A stretch of DNA of 64,000 nt, taken from contig CAWFHZ010000011.1 in the NCBI GenBank assembly GCA_963815785.1, forward strand, positions 1-64,000, in the 5' to 3' direction. This DNA comes from DATFVA01 sp963815785 (GTDB lineage: Bacteria > Bacteroidota > Ignavibacteria > Ignavibacteriales > Ignavibacteriaceae). This document shows, in pieces, positions 26,725 to 35,955 of this stretch. Every line of letters starts with the position of its first letter. Position 1 is the first letter of the stretch. The translations under genes were made by a program, and so were the position numbers. The notes beneath the pieces were generated by a model, which was given only the letters and a program-made list of their open reading frames with translations, was not told the origin of the DNA and made no database searches.

Positions 26725-27546
26725 TTACAGTTTAGTCATTCGATCTACTACAATCTCTACCCGACGATTGTTGGCCCGTCCTTCAGCACTGGTATTAATT
26801 GCAACAGGTCTATCTTCACCGATTCCATTAGCTTTAATAAGATTGCCCGGATAACCGCGCGAGATTAGATATGTGCGCACTACATCAGCGCGCTTTTGAG
26901 ACAACACCATGTTGTATTCGGACGATCCCTGTGAGTCAGTGAAACCCTCAATGGTAAGGCTTCTTTCTTTGGTAACCAAAAGCGCATCAGCTACTTTGTT
27001 TAGCCGATCCAGTGCCGCCGGTAAAAGTGTAGATTCGTTTGATGCAAATAAAACACTACCTGAGAGTGTAATTACAAGACCGCGTTCTTCTTCTTTTACT
27101 GCTGCAAGTTTAGCAAGCTCTGCCAATGCATCGGCTGCTGTCTTCTCAGCATCAACGCGTGCTTTTTGTTCAATGGAAAGCTGCTCTGTTGTGTTCTTCA
27201 TAATTTCTGCCTGAGTAACTTCATAATCTTTTTTAGCTTTTTCTTTTGCTTTGTTTTCAGCAAATGTAACAGCAAGTGCATCAGCCAGCTTTGATTTGCG
27301 ATCAGCTACATATGAGAGATCAGTTGTTATATAAGAATCAGGATCCTCCAGGAAAGATTTTTCGGCCAGGTCCAGAGCTGTTTTTGCTTTGTGCAATTCT
27401 GCCGGTACTAATTGTGCTGCCTGTCCTGTGCTTGCTTTCTGGTAGGAAAGACGTGCATTCACCAATTCCTGTGGAGGCAAACTTGCACTGCAGCTGACAA
27501 GTAGCCCCGTAAATACTATTGCAATAAGATATATCATGAGTTTCAT
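26725..27546 (-). CDS. OmpA-domain lipoprotein with DUF4398 N-terminus
   Basis: The 273-residue protein has a lipoprotein signal (lipobox LLVSC, Cys19), then a DUF4398-like helical region (residues 22-100). A long Lys/Glu/Ala-rich coiled region precedes a C-terminal OmpA peptidoglycan-binding domain (about 150-268: LFASNESTLLPAALDRLNKV, EGFTDSQGSSEYNMVLSQKR, NNRRVEIVV). It should tether the outer membrane to the cell wall. It begins two bases after the stop of the gene encoding a second DUF4398 protein, so the two form an operon and the proteins probably act together. Confidence 0.9.
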   Translation of the reverse strand: MKLMIYLIAIVFTGLLVSCSASLPPQELVNARLSYQKASTGQAAQLVPAELHKAKTALDLAEKSFLEDPDSYITTDLSYVADRKSKLADALAVTFAENKAKEKAKKDYEVTQAEIMKNTTEQLSIEQKARVDAEKTAADALAELAKLAAVKEEERGLVITLSGSVLFASNESTLLPAALDRLNKVADALLVTKERSLTIEGFTDSQGSSEYNMVLSQKRADVVRTYLISRGYPGNLIKANGIGEDRPVAINTSAEGRANNRRVEIVVDRMTKL

Positions 27547-27548
27547 TG

Positions 27549-27929
27549 TTAATTCCTTTCCTCTGATAAGTTATTATCTTGTCTAAGTTTTTTTACACGA
27601 TTTATTGCATCCGTCGCATCTTTTTTATCAGCATCGCTTCGTGACAGCGCTACTGCAAGTTCGCCATCTGCGCTTGCACGCAACAGCATTGAATCTGCTT
27701 GTTTTTTTTCACCATTTTCTGCAAATACCTGAGCCTTTTCAAGTTCCTCTTTCGCCAGTTGCAAATAGAGAGATGCGCTGGAAATATCGGACGCACCTAC
27801 TTCTTCTGCTGCACGAATTGAAGATGTAGTCGTTTCTTTATCTATTACAGCCGGACTGCTGCCGCAGCCTATAACCAGTAAACCGAAGATAAAACTTCCC
27901 GCTAGCATGGCCATTTTCATTTTTTTCAT
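27549..27929 (-). CDS. DUF4398-domain lipoprotein
   Basis: The 126-residue protein has a lipoprotein signal (lipobox VIGC, Cys22) and a helical DUF4398 domain (AEEVGASDISSASLYLQLAK, then EELEKAQVFAENGEKKQADS). DUF4398 proteins are envelope lipoproteins often paired with OmpA-type genes, as here, where the OmpA gene follows after two bases. I chose ATG 27929 with GGAG upstream over a TTG four codons earlier that overlaps the ribosome site. Copy 7 of the 31-bp element is 119 bp upstream. Confidence 0.8.
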   Translation of the reverse strand: MKKMKMAMLAGSFIFGLLVIGCGSSPAVIDKETTTSSIRAAEEVGASDISSASLYLQLAKEELEKAQVFAENGEKKQADSMLLRASADGELAVALSRSDADKKDATDAINRVKKLRQDNNLSEERN

Positions 27930-28047
27930 TGGATACTCCAATTTGATTTTAAAATTTTGTTATTTTCAATTCTTGTGATTCAGGAAATGAAAATTGCTTT
28001 TTAATTTTAAAATAATCTACCGATGATAAACTATATATCATATAGAG

Positions 28048-28078
28048 CAGAAGGATGAAAGAAGTATTAGTCCTTAAT
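28048..28078 (-). promoter_or_regulatory. Recurring 31-bp element, copy 7 (weak)
   Basis: CAGAAGGATG, then AAAGAAGTATTA, then GTCCTTAAT. The left end matches well and the right end keeps only TCCTT. It lies 119 bp before the DUF4398 gene and overlaps the end of the radical SAM relic at 28074-28208. Confidence 0.4.
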
Positions 28079-28208
28079 AAGGATTCTGATCAGAAATGAG
28101 CTGGTTTTTCAAATAAAAAACAGGGTAGTACATTTGCAAATAACCGTTGTATGTTTTTCTGAAATGAAAACCAGATATCGTAAGGAGGATTACTGGGGAG
28201 TACAACCG
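28074..28208 (-). pseudogene. C-terminal relic of a DUF4070 radical SAM gene
   Basis: Directly after the double stop of the histidine kinase, the minus strand encodes YSPVILLTISGFHFRKTYNG before an unrelated tail and a stop at 28074. This aligns with the last residues of the radical SAM protein at 32897-34378 (FSLAILFTIYGFHFRKISNG). The two stretches also share about 20 identical bases (TTTTTCTGAAATGAAAACCA on the plus strand). No upstream part of the gene remains and there is no start codon, so this is a fragment. It means that copies of the same C-terminal segment flank the CheB-CheR/kinase cassette on both sides. Confidence 0.6.
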
Positions 28209-28211
28209 TTA

Positions 28212-29498
28212 TTATTTAACTGCATTTTGTAAAGTGAATATAAACTTCGAACCATTTCCCGGTTCACTTTCTATCCGGATTTTGCCTCCGTTTCTTTCGA
28301 CAAATTCTTTACAGAGTGGTAAACCAAGCCCGGTTCCTCTTTCCCCGGATGTTCCGTGAGTTGTATATATAGTAGTAAAATCAAATAATGTTGAAGATAT
28401 TTCCGGATCTATTCCTATTCCTGTGTCACAAATAGATACTTCGACAAATTTATTAATGATTTTCGCTGATATACTAATCTCTCCCCCTTCGGGTGTAAAT
28501 TTGAGTGCATTTATTATAAGATTTTGAATAATTAATTGTAGCATATTTGCGTCTGCATATACAAATATTTCCTTTTCAGTTTGGTTGGATATGGAAATAT
28601 TTTTTCTTAAAGCGTTATGATTTGAAACTCTGATTATTTTCTCTATGGTATAGTTGATATTAATGTTTTCCGGGTTAAAACTTATCAAGTCCCGCTGAAG
28701 CATTGACCAGTGAAGCAAATTCTCCAGCAGTCCATAAAGATTATTCAGGATTTCATTCAGCGCACCACTAAACTGTAATATCTCTTCATGCGATAATTTT
28801 TCAGTTTCAGTTGCCAGTAATTCCGAATACTTTAATAATGCTTCGAATGGACTCCTTAAATCGTGTGCAATTATTGAAAAGAATTTATCCTTAGTGCCAT
28901 TTAGTGCTTTAAGTTCCTGGTTGGTTTTATTTAATCTATCTTCAACCTTTTTAAATTCCGTTAAATCGATTAATGCTACCTGGCATTTGGGGTCCGGCTC
29001 AAGTGTGTCTTCTAATTTTATACCTTCCAGTAAGACCTGCAATAAGTTTTTATCTTTGTTCATTATTTTTAAATGACAGGCTTGTTTTTCGGTGGAACTA
29101 AAAACGTCATTAAGAAATGAAAGGAAAGCTTCTCTTGCATCCGTTGGAATAAAAGTTATTATTTTCCTGCCGATTAATTTTTTACGCTCAAATCTGAGAA
29201 TTTTAGCGGCGCTTAAATTTACTTCCTCAATTACACCGTCCGAATCCAGCGTAAAGTATGGCGTCGGCGAAAAATCAAACAGGTTTACATATTTATTTCT
29301 TGATACTTCAAGTTCCACCTGGGCAATTCTGAGTTCTTCGTTCTGATGCTCTAATTCTACCTGGTGTACCTGGAGCAGATGCACCAGTCTTTGCACATCA
29401 TCCATTTCTTTTATTGCTGGCTTCTTAATCTTTGCTATCTTTTTTACCGGTCTTTTTTTAGTCGTGGCTTTAACAGCACCTTTTTTAACAGGTTTCAT
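28212..29498 (-). CDS. Soluble PAS sensor histidine kinase
   Basis: The 428-residue protein has a very basic Lys-rich N-terminal tail (residues 1-30), a short coiled coil (VEL and EEL pattern, 35-66) and one PAS domain (about 68-190: FDFSPTPYFTLDSDGVIEEV). HisKA has His212 in FFSIIAHDLRSPF, and the HATPase has LIINALKF, ICDTGIGID and GERGTGLGLPLCKEF. No membrane segment is present. It begins 18 bp after the stop of the CheB-CheR-PAS gene, so the two form an operon and probably one signalling unit. No response regulator is adjacent. The basic tail resembles the tail of the CheB-CheR protein and might bind nucleic acid or act in localisation. Confidence 0.9.
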   Translation of the reverse strand: MKPVKKGAVKATTKKRPVKKIAKIKKPAIKEMDDVQRLVHLLQVHQVELEHQNEELRIAQVELEVSRNKYVNLFDFSPTPYFTLDSDGVIEEVNLSAAKILRFERKKLIGRKIITFIPTDAREAFLSFLNDVFSSTEKQACHLKIMNKDKNLLQVLLEGIKLEDTLEPDPKCQVALIDLTEFKKVEDRLNKTNQELKALNGTKDKFFSIIAHDLRSPFEALLKYSELLATETEKLSHEEILQFSGALNEILNNLYGLLENLLHWSMLQRDLISFNPENININYTIEKIIRVSNHNALRKNISISNQTEKEIFVYADANMLQLIIQNLIINALKFTPEGGEISISAKIINKFVEVSICDTGIGIDPEISSTLFDFTTIYTTHGTSGERGTGLGLPLCKEFVERNGGKIRIESEPGNGSKFIFTLQNAVK

Positions 29499-29516
29499 TT
29501 TATATCCTATCTTGTA

Positions 29517-32465
29517 TTAATTTTTAGTCTGAATTGCGAGCAGAATGAGTTGTGATTCTTTATCTCCCTGGAATATCTCGCGGGCATTTAATAATAATTT
29601 CCTTTTTCCGTCTTTAAAATTATATTCTACCTCATAGTCCTCAAAAAAACTGCTTTCAGGAATTATTTCTTCAAGAAGTTTCCGCAGTTCAGGTATATCC
29701 CAATTATTATCCTGAAGATCATAGACAAATTTACCAACAGTCTTCTCGCTGACGGTATTAAACATTTTATAAAACGATCGGTTTGCGGAAAGTACTTTTA
29801 AATCTTTACCAAGAATAAGTAGTGAATCTCTTACAGTATCAACAATATTATTAGAGTACTCTTGCGCAAGCTGAATCTCCTGGTTCAACTTTTGAATTTC
29901 TTCGTAAGCAACCTTTATTTTATGAATATGAGTAAACGTTACCACAAGCCCGTCAATAACATTGTTGTTTGTCCGGTAGGGTAAAATCCTCATTTGATAC
30001 CATGTACCATCCTTGGTTTGTACTTCAACTTCTTTACGAATCAGTGTTCTTAAAACTTCCGTAGCATCTTCAACTAGTTTGTCGTATTGTATATTTGTAG
30101 CCATATGGTTTATTGGCCTTCCTATATCAGATGAGATAAGGTTAACAACTTTTGTAGCGTGTGAAGTAAACCTTTTAATCAATAAGTCACGATCAAGAAA
30201 GATGGTTGGGATATCAATACTGTCCAGCAGGTTTTTCATATCATTATTAATACCGGATAATTCATCATTTTTATTCTGCAGTTCGGTGTTTACTGTAATC
30301 AATTCTTCATTTAATGATTGCAATTCTTCTTTTGAAGTTTCCAGTTCTTCATTTGAACTTTGCATTTCCTCGTTGGTTGACTGCAATTCTTCGTTCGTAG
30401 ATTTAAGTTCCTCATTAGAGGTTTCCAATGCTTCAATTGTTGAGCGTAAATTTTCTTTAGTAATTTTTAACTCGTGTTCAATTTCTTTAATTATTTTTTC
30501 TGATTTTTTATCATAGTGAACTTTTTTATTAGTCGAATCCTTTTTCTGCTGCAATACTTCTTCAAACAGTATCAGAAAGAAACCACTCATTTCCGAAGGT
30601 TCTTTGATGGGTTTAACTGTAAGATTTATTAACAGTGTTTTTCCGTTTGGTTTTATTTTTATGCCTTCTGAGGTTAGTCCTTTTCTGGCCGATGATACTT
30701 TCCTGATCAATGCGGGAAGCTCCTGCTTTAGCCCTATCCTCGCCATTTCAAATATATTCATTTTGGCTTCACCGTTCGTAAGTTCAAGGTACCTGCCGGT
30801 TTTTCCATGTATATAAACTATATCTCCATTCCCGGTTATTATCACACAATCCGGAGAATAATTTTGCAGTATGACTTTTTCCGCTAACTGTGTGATGTTT
30901 TTTACTTCACTTATTTTCATAGGTGTCTCATAAGTTTTTCCAATTGAATGTGATAAAGGGAAATCGATAAAAGGCTGTACCGAATAAATAGAATCTCTTC
31001 TTTTATAGAACTTCCATTTTTTATCTAACATCGAAAACAGGTCGACAAACCCGCCAATAGTTTCCGATGAACCAAGAAAAAGAATTCCATTTGGCAACAG
31101 GCTATAATGGAATATAGGGATAATTTTTTTCTGTAATTCAGCATGAAAATAAATTAAAAGATTTCTGCACGAGATAAGATCCAGCCTGGTAAACGGAGGA
31201 TCTTTAATCACGCTTTGCGGTGCAAAGACCATCATTTCCCTGATTTCCTTCTTGATGTGAAAAACATCTCCCGAGGAAGTAAAGAAATTTTTCAAACGTG
31301 TTTTATCAACATCGGGTTGGATTCCTGAAAATGTCCCGATGCGGGCTTTTTCTATCGCTTCACTATCAATGTCTGTAGCAAAAATCTGTACGTTTAAATG
31401 TTTCTTCGCTTTATTCATACACTCCCGCAGGATAATTGCAATAGAGTATGCTTCTTCACCGGTTGAACACCCGGGTACCCAGATTCTTATTTTGCCGTCT
31501 TCAGGTTTACTTTTTACTAATTCTGTTAAGATACTTTTTAATTTCTCGAAGGACTCGGGGTCTCTGAAAAAATTTGTTACTCCAATTAAGAGTTCCTTAA
31601 ACAGAGAATCAATTTCACCCGGATTTTCCTGGAGCAACCTGATATAATTAGGGATACTATCCATTTGAGAAACACTCATTCTTCTTTCTACGCGGCGGGA
31701 AATAGTGTTTTGTTTATAGAGTGAAAAATCATGACCGGTGTGATTTCTGAGCAGAATGAAAATTTTTTGAAATGTATCCGGAATTTTTCCTTCCGGGATT
31801 GATTTATCTATTAAAATACCTTTTACTTTATGTAACGAATATTTAATCAACTGGTCAGGCATTGCTTCGGGCGGAAGGATGTAATCTGCAAGGCCGGTTT
31901 TGATAGCGCTTGTCGGCATCCCATCGAATTTTGCCGAATTGGGATCTTGCACCATTACCATTCCCAATTCACTCTTCACTGCTTTTAATCCTGCCGTTCC
32001 GTCAGAAGCCATTCCCGAAAGGATAATACAAATAGCTTTTTCACCCAGGTCCTGTGAAAGGGACTTGAAGAAAAAATCAATCGGAAGCCGGAATCCATGT
32101 GCTTGTGCAGGTTCTATCAGTTGTATTGTTCCGTGAAGAATTGCAATATCACGGTTTGCAGGTGCAACATAAACATGATTGGGTTTAACAATCATACCGT
32201 CTTCAGCCGGGTATAATTTCATCTTTGTAGATTTTTGAATTAGTTCGGGCATAATACTCACATGTGTTGGGTCTAAATGTGAAACTACAATAAATGCCAT
32301 GCCCGAACTATCCGGCATATTTTCAAAAAATCTCTCTAGTGCTTCCAGCCCGCCGGCAGATGCACCTATGCCTACCACATAAAATGAATTATCCGGCCGC
32401 ACAATTTTTGGGGTGCTTTTTTTCTTTTTAACTGGGAAGCGGTTCGGAATTGCTTTCTTTTTCAT
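29517..32465 (-). CDS. CheB-CheR fusion with coiled coil and PAS domains
   Basis: The 982-residue protein fuses a CheB methylesterase (about 27-215; catalytic Ser36 in GIGASAGG, His63 in SHLDPTH, Asp154 in GMASDGTAG) to a CheR methyltransferase (about 235-500; RRVERRM, WVPGCSTGEEAYS for SAM binding, SCRNLLIYF). A Ser/Asn/Glu-rich coiled coil (ALETSNEELKSTNEELQSTN) and two PAS domains (about 735-860 and 875-980) follow. There is no receiver domain, so the esterase is not phosphorylation-gated in the usual way. No chemoreceptor, CheA or CheW gene is in the window; such fusions in other bacteria act in stress signalling with partner kinases, as the gene order suggests here. AGGAG precedes ATG 32465. 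Confidence 0.92.
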   Translation of the reverse strand: MKKKAIPNRFPVKKKKSTPKIVRPDNSFYVVGIGASAGGLEALERFFENMPDSSGMAFIVVSHLDPTHVSIMPELIQKSTKMKLYPAEDGMIVKPNHVYVAPANRDIAILHGTIQLIEPAQAHGFRLPIDFFFKSLSQDLGEKAICIILSGMASDGTAGLKAVKSELGMVMVQDPNSAKFDGMPTSAIKTGLADYILPPEAMPDQLIKYSLHKVKGILIDKSIPEGKIPDTFQKIFILLRNHTGHDFSLYKQNTISRRVERRMSVSQMDSIPNYIRLLQENPGEIDSLFKELLIGVTNFFRDPESFEKLKSILTELVKSKPEDGKIRIWVPGCSTGEEAYSIAIILRECMNKAKKHLNVQIFATDIDSEAIEKARIGTFSGIQPDVDKTRLKNFFTSSGDVFHIKKEIREMMVFAPQSVIKDPPFTRLDLISCRNLLIYFHAELQKKIIPIFHYSLLPNGILFLGSSETIGGFVDLFSMLDKKWKFYKRRDSIYSVQPFIDFPLSHSIGKTYETPMKISEVKNITQLAEKVILQNYSPDCVIITGNGDIVYIHGKTGRYLELTNGEAKMNIFEMARIGLKQELPALIRKVSSARKGLTSEGIKIKPNGKTLLINLTVKPIKEPSEMSGFFLILFEEVLQQKKDSTNKKVHYDKKSEKIIKEIEHELKITKENLRSTIEALETSNEELKSTNEELQSTNEEMQSSNEELETSKEELQSLNEELITVNTELQNKNDELSGINNDMKNLLDSIDIPTIFLDRDLLIKRFTSHATKVVNLISSDIGRPINHMATNIQYDKLVEDATEVLRTLIRKEVEVQTKDGTWYQMRILPYRTNNNVIDGLVVTFTHIHKIKVAYEEIQKLNQEIQLAQEYSNNIVDTVRDSLLILGKDLKVLSANRSFYKMFNTVSEKTVGKFVYDLQDNNWDIPELRKLLEEIIPESSFFEDYEVEYNFKDGKRKLLLNAREIFQGDKESQLILLAIQTKN

Positions 32466-32482
32466 ATCTCCTTTGTTTCAAA

Positions 32483-32499
32483 TTACGGTATTTCCGTAA
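32483..32499. promoter_or_regulatory. Inverted repeat just upstream of cheB-cheR start
   Basis: TTACGG (32483-32488) and CCGTAA (32494-32499) with a 5-nt centre lie 18-34 bp before the start codon, directly upstream of the ribosome site. It could be an operator or a leader hairpin. The rest of the 431-bp gap 32466-32896 is very AT-rich. It holds one weak AT stem (AAGATATAAG near 32710 with CTTATAACTT near 32742) and no gene. Confidence 0.35.
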
Positions 32500-32896
32500 A
32501 TTTTTTATTGAGAAGGAAGCATCCTATTTAGAAGAGAACACCGAAATAATTATCTAAATAAAACCCTTTAGTAAAATAATTAAAATTATCTATTAATGTC
32601 CCTTTCAAATTTTATTAAAACAATTGAAACTTTCTCCGGGCGAATTATTAACCACGGACTACCAATTTATAACAGGATAGTTTTCCAAAAAATATAAAGC
32701 ACTCTCTTTTTAAGATATAAGAGACCATTTTTTTTATTTCTTATAACTTTATACTTTTTCATCTTCTCAATTAATAATCCAATAGATAATTTTCAAATGC
32801 AAAGAAGCACCTGATCGGGACTTTATATCTTCAACAATTTTAAAATAAGTTCCTTTCTAAATGTACAAGAGTATTCATTAGGCATATTAAATGTGC

Positions 32897-34378
32897 TTAG
32901 TAAAAACCATTAGATATTTTTCTGAAATGAAAACCATAAATAGTAAACAGGATTGCAAGAGAAAAAAGTTGTGGCTTTCTGAAAAGTGACCAGAAAAATA
33001 ATTTCCAGTAGTAAATTCTTTCTTCCCCGATGACCCCCAGCTTAAACATTGACCTCAATAAAGCCAGGATATAGTTTGGATTAATATGAAATACTTTTTT
33101 CTTACCGGGTTCAAAATCTTTTAAAAACCTTGTAACTCGTTCATAGTAATATTTTGGCGAATAAATCTTGTCCAGTATTTTCTGATAACCATCAAGCAGC
33201 ACTTTGGAATCCATCCGCGGAATAAAGTTTATTGAAAAGTCAGTGTTATTACCGGTGAAATCTTTAAGCATTCTGCCTTCCTTTTCTAATCTTCTCTCAA
33301 GATTGGTTCCTTTAGGAGCATTCAGTAATCCAACCATAGCAGTTACTATTCCGCTTTCCTGTATAAAACCTGTAAGTTTTTCAAAAATCGAGGGCGGGTC
33401 ATTATCAAATCCCACAATAAAACCGCCCTGAACTTCAAGACCTGCCTGTTGTATTTTCTTTACGCTTGAAATCAGATCGCGGTTTCGATTCTGGTTTTTA
33501 TTGCACTCAACCAGGCTCTCCTCATTTGGTGATTCAATCCCGATAAATACTGCTTCAAACCCGGCTTTGACCATTAACTGCATCAACAGTTCATCATCGG
33601 CAAGATTTATTGAGGCTTCCGTATTCAGGTAAAAAGGATTTTTTCTTTTATCCATCCATTCCGCAATTGCCGGAAGGATTTCTTTTTTAAGTTTTCCTTT
33701 ATTGCCGATGAAATTATCATCAACAAAAAAAACAGGTCCACGCCACCCGGTAAAATAAAGTGCATCTAATTCAGATAAGATCTGTTCCCTGGTTTTTGTA
33801 CGCGGTTTCCTTCCGTAAAGAACTGTGATATCACAGAAGTCACAGTCATATGGGCACCCTCGTGAATATTGAAGGTTCATTGAGGTATAATGCTTAATAG
33901 GTACAATTTCCCAGAGTGGTAATGGAGTACTTGTTATATCAGCCCATTTATCTGTTGTGTATTTGTGTTTCGGTTCCCCCTCATTCAAATCCTTAAGAAA
34001 CATGGGGATTGTAATTTCAGCTTCGTTTAAAACGAGATGATCAACATTATCATAATACTCTGAACTGCTTGTAAATAATGGACCGCCTGCTACAATTTTA
34101 GTGTTTAATTTTTCGCATCGTTGTATAACCTGGTTAGCAGAATCACTCTGAACAGACATCGCACTTAAAAACACATAGTCGGCCCAGAGAATATCTTTGT
34201 CATCCAGCTCTGTCGCGTTCATATCAATTAATTTCTTATTCCAGGTTTCAGGAAGCATTGAAGCAACTGTCAGCAGTCCTAACGGCGGGAAACTCGCTTT
34301 CTTCGAAACGAATTTTAAAGCGTGTTTAAAACTCCAGAATGTATCGGGATACATTGGATAAACCAAAAGTACATTCAT
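32897..34378 (-). CDS. B12-binding-type radical SAM protein with DUF4070 C-terminus
   Basis: The 493-residue protein has an N-terminal cobalamin-binding-like Rossmann domain (about 1-140; MNVLLVYPMYPDTFWSF). The radical SAM core carries the cluster motif CPYDCDFC near residue 178 (YSRGCPYDCDFC), with FVDDNF and TEASINLADD strands. A DUF4070 C-terminal domain ends in a hydrophobic stretch (LFSLAILFTIYGFHFRK) that may touch the membrane. The expected chemistry is a SAM radical reaction, possibly methylation of an unactivated carbon as in hopanoid methylase HpnR, a relative by architecture. Substrate unknown. It is 32 bp downstream of another radical SAM gene, forming an operon. Confidence 0.88.
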   Translation of the reverse strand: MNVLLVYPMYPDTFWSFKHALKFVSKKASFPPLGLLTVASMLPETWNKKLIDMNATELDDKDILWADYVFLSAMSVQSDSANQVIQRCEKLNTKIVAGGPLFTSSSEYYDNVDHLVLNEAEITIPMFLKDLNEGEPKHKYTTDKWADITSTPLPLWEIVPIKHYTSMNLQYSRGCPYDCDFCDITVLYGRKPRTKTREQILSELDALYFTGWRGPVFFVDDNFIGNKGKLKKEILPAIAEWMDKRKNPFYLNTEASINLADDELLMQLMVKAGFEAVFIGIESPNEESLVECNKNQNRNRDLISSVKKIQQAGLEVQGGFIVGFDNDPPSIFEKLTGFIQESGIVTAMVGLLNAPKGTNLERRLEKEGRMLKDFTGNNTDFSINFIPRMDSKVLLDGYQKILDKIYSPKYYYERVTRFLKDFEPGKKKVFHINPNYILALLRSMFKLGVIGEERIYYWKLFFWSLFRKPQLFSLAILFTIYGFHFRKISNGFY

Positions 34379-34410
34379 TATCTCTCCCTTAAATAATATT
34401 AAAGTCTTAC

Positions 34411-35955
34411 TTATACCGCAATTCGTTTCACTTCGGATTCCAGGTAAGCATTCTGATTATGATAAATAGCTCCGGCAGGAAGCCAGTCCCATAGAGGACC
34501 TAAATCCTTTTGTATTATGTTCAGGTAGAATTGGGGGATTTCAGTAGTTTCCTGTTCAAAATAATTCCGGAAATCTTTATTCGAATTCAATCGTTTAAGT
34601 ATTTGTTTATTATACGCCACTCTTCCAAAACCTTCTTCTGAAATTGCGCGCACTACATTCATCCATCTCGGAATAAATGCTTTAGTAGCTATCAGACGCC
34701 TTAAAATTGCATTCCAGGAAAATGTGTGTTCGCCAAGGCTGATAATATTTGAATAAAATTCTGACCAGGAATAATTTTTTGGTCTGACATTCATAGCATG
34801 ATTATTATCCAGAAAATGGTGCGGAAAAGGTAATACTCTGCCTACCCTCTGGTAATCAAGATTCAGCGGTGCCGCCCGCCCGAATGCAGACAACAAAGAA
34901 TAACCGGGGAAAGCTCCCGGTGTCATATCAACGAATTTTTTTGTAAGCTCAAATGGTTCCGCACCTTCATCTGAATCAAGGCCAAGTACAAAATTAGTTT
35001 GTATGTAAGGAATATACCGCAGAATCATATTAACCTGTTCAGCGATCTGCTTAACTTTATCCATTCCGGTTAAACTACCTGTCTTGGATTTTCCGCCAAG
35101 GTCGTACCATGATTCTATTCCCGGAAGCATAGCACCAAATCCATTTCTTTTAAGACGTTTCATATGGGGTTCGGATAATAGTGACAAACTGCTTTCGGCA
35201 ATAAAATCTATACTGTTTTCCGGCACTACCTCTTCAATCGCATCCATGTATTCATTAAACCTGATTCCAAAATTGGGATCGTGCCAGCCGACAAGAGGAC
35301 GTTTGAATTTTGTTAAAAGAAAAGATAAATCTTCTTTCATAACATCAAAACTTAATGGCTGATATTTTACGGTTGAATCAATACAGAAACTACAGGTATA
35401 TGGGCAGCCCAGGCTTCCGAGCATCGGAACCATTTTAATCAGCGGAGCTTTCTTGAGTGTTGGTTCAATAAATTTCCATCGCTCCTTTACACCGGGTAGC
35501 GATAGTGGCTGGATGGGTGCCGTAAGATGAATACCTACAGGACGATGAGGTGAACAATCATATAAAATTTCCTGAATAATGCTCTTATCTGTAAACCCCA
35601 CAACGTAATCAAAATAATTCATAGCATCTTCAGGGTAACATCTTGCATGCGGACCTCCCAGGACTGTAACACCTCCCCGTGAACGCAAAAGATTACTTAG
35701 TGCATAAGCCGTCTGCGCCGCTTCTGTAAAGGCTCCGATAAATATTAGGTCAGCATTTTGTGGAAGCTCATCAATTAAATTCTCTTTTCCGGTATAACAA
35801 ACGTAAGTTACGTTATGTCCTTCCTCTTCACACCACACACCAACTACCTGGGGCATAATGCTTGCAAAATTTGCATTCATTATCCGTGCAAATAATTTTT
35901 TATTCGGTTTTTTTGATACAAGATCAATTATTCCGACTTCCAACATTCGACTCAT
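34411..35955 (-). CDS. Radical SAM protein, B12-binding type
   Basis: The 514-residue protein has an N-terminal Rossmann-like cobalamin-binding domain (about 1-135; LSNLLRSRGGVTVLGGPHAR is typical). The radical SAM core has the cluster motif CPYTCSFC near residue 185 (GSLGCPYTCSFCIDS), with WHDPNFGIRF and PGIESWYDLG. The last about 150 residues are unrecognised. It lies directly upstream of the DUF4070 radical SAM gene on the same strand, so both probably modify the same lipid or cofactor. Start ATG 35955; no good ribosome site is visible. The weak copy 8 of the 31-bp element is 115 bp upstream. Confidence 0.85.
   Translation of the reverse strand: MSRMLEVGIIDLVSKKPNKKLFARIMNANFASIMPQVVGVWCEEEGHNVTYVCYTGKENLIDELPQNADLIFIGAFTEAAQTAYALSNLLRSRGGVTVLGGPHARCYPEDAMNYFDYVVGFTDKSIIQEILYDCSPHRPVGIHLTAPIQPLSLPGVKERWKFIEPTLKKAPLIKMVPMLGSLGCPYTCSFCIDSTVKYQPLSFDVMKEDLSFLLTKFKRPLVGWHDPNFGIRFNEYMDAIEEVVPENSIDFIAESSLSLLSEPHMKRLKRNGFGAMLPGIESWYDLGGKSKTGSLTGMDKVKQIAEQVNMILRYIPYIQTNFVLGLDSDEGAEPFELTKKFVDMTPGAFPGYSLLSAFGRAAPLNLDYQRVGRVLPFPHHFLDNNHAMNVRPKNYSWSEFYSNIISLGEHTFSWNAILRRLIATKAFIPRWMNVVRAISEEGFGRVAYNKQILKRLNSNKDFRNYFEQETTEIPQFYLNIIQKDLGPLWDWLPAGAIYHNQNAYLESEVKRIAV

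Noticed and set aside
32600..32702. A 33-codon plus-strand frame in the gap before the radical SAM operon end
   Set aside because: It has no ribosome site, no recognisable motif, and is of a length expected by chance.
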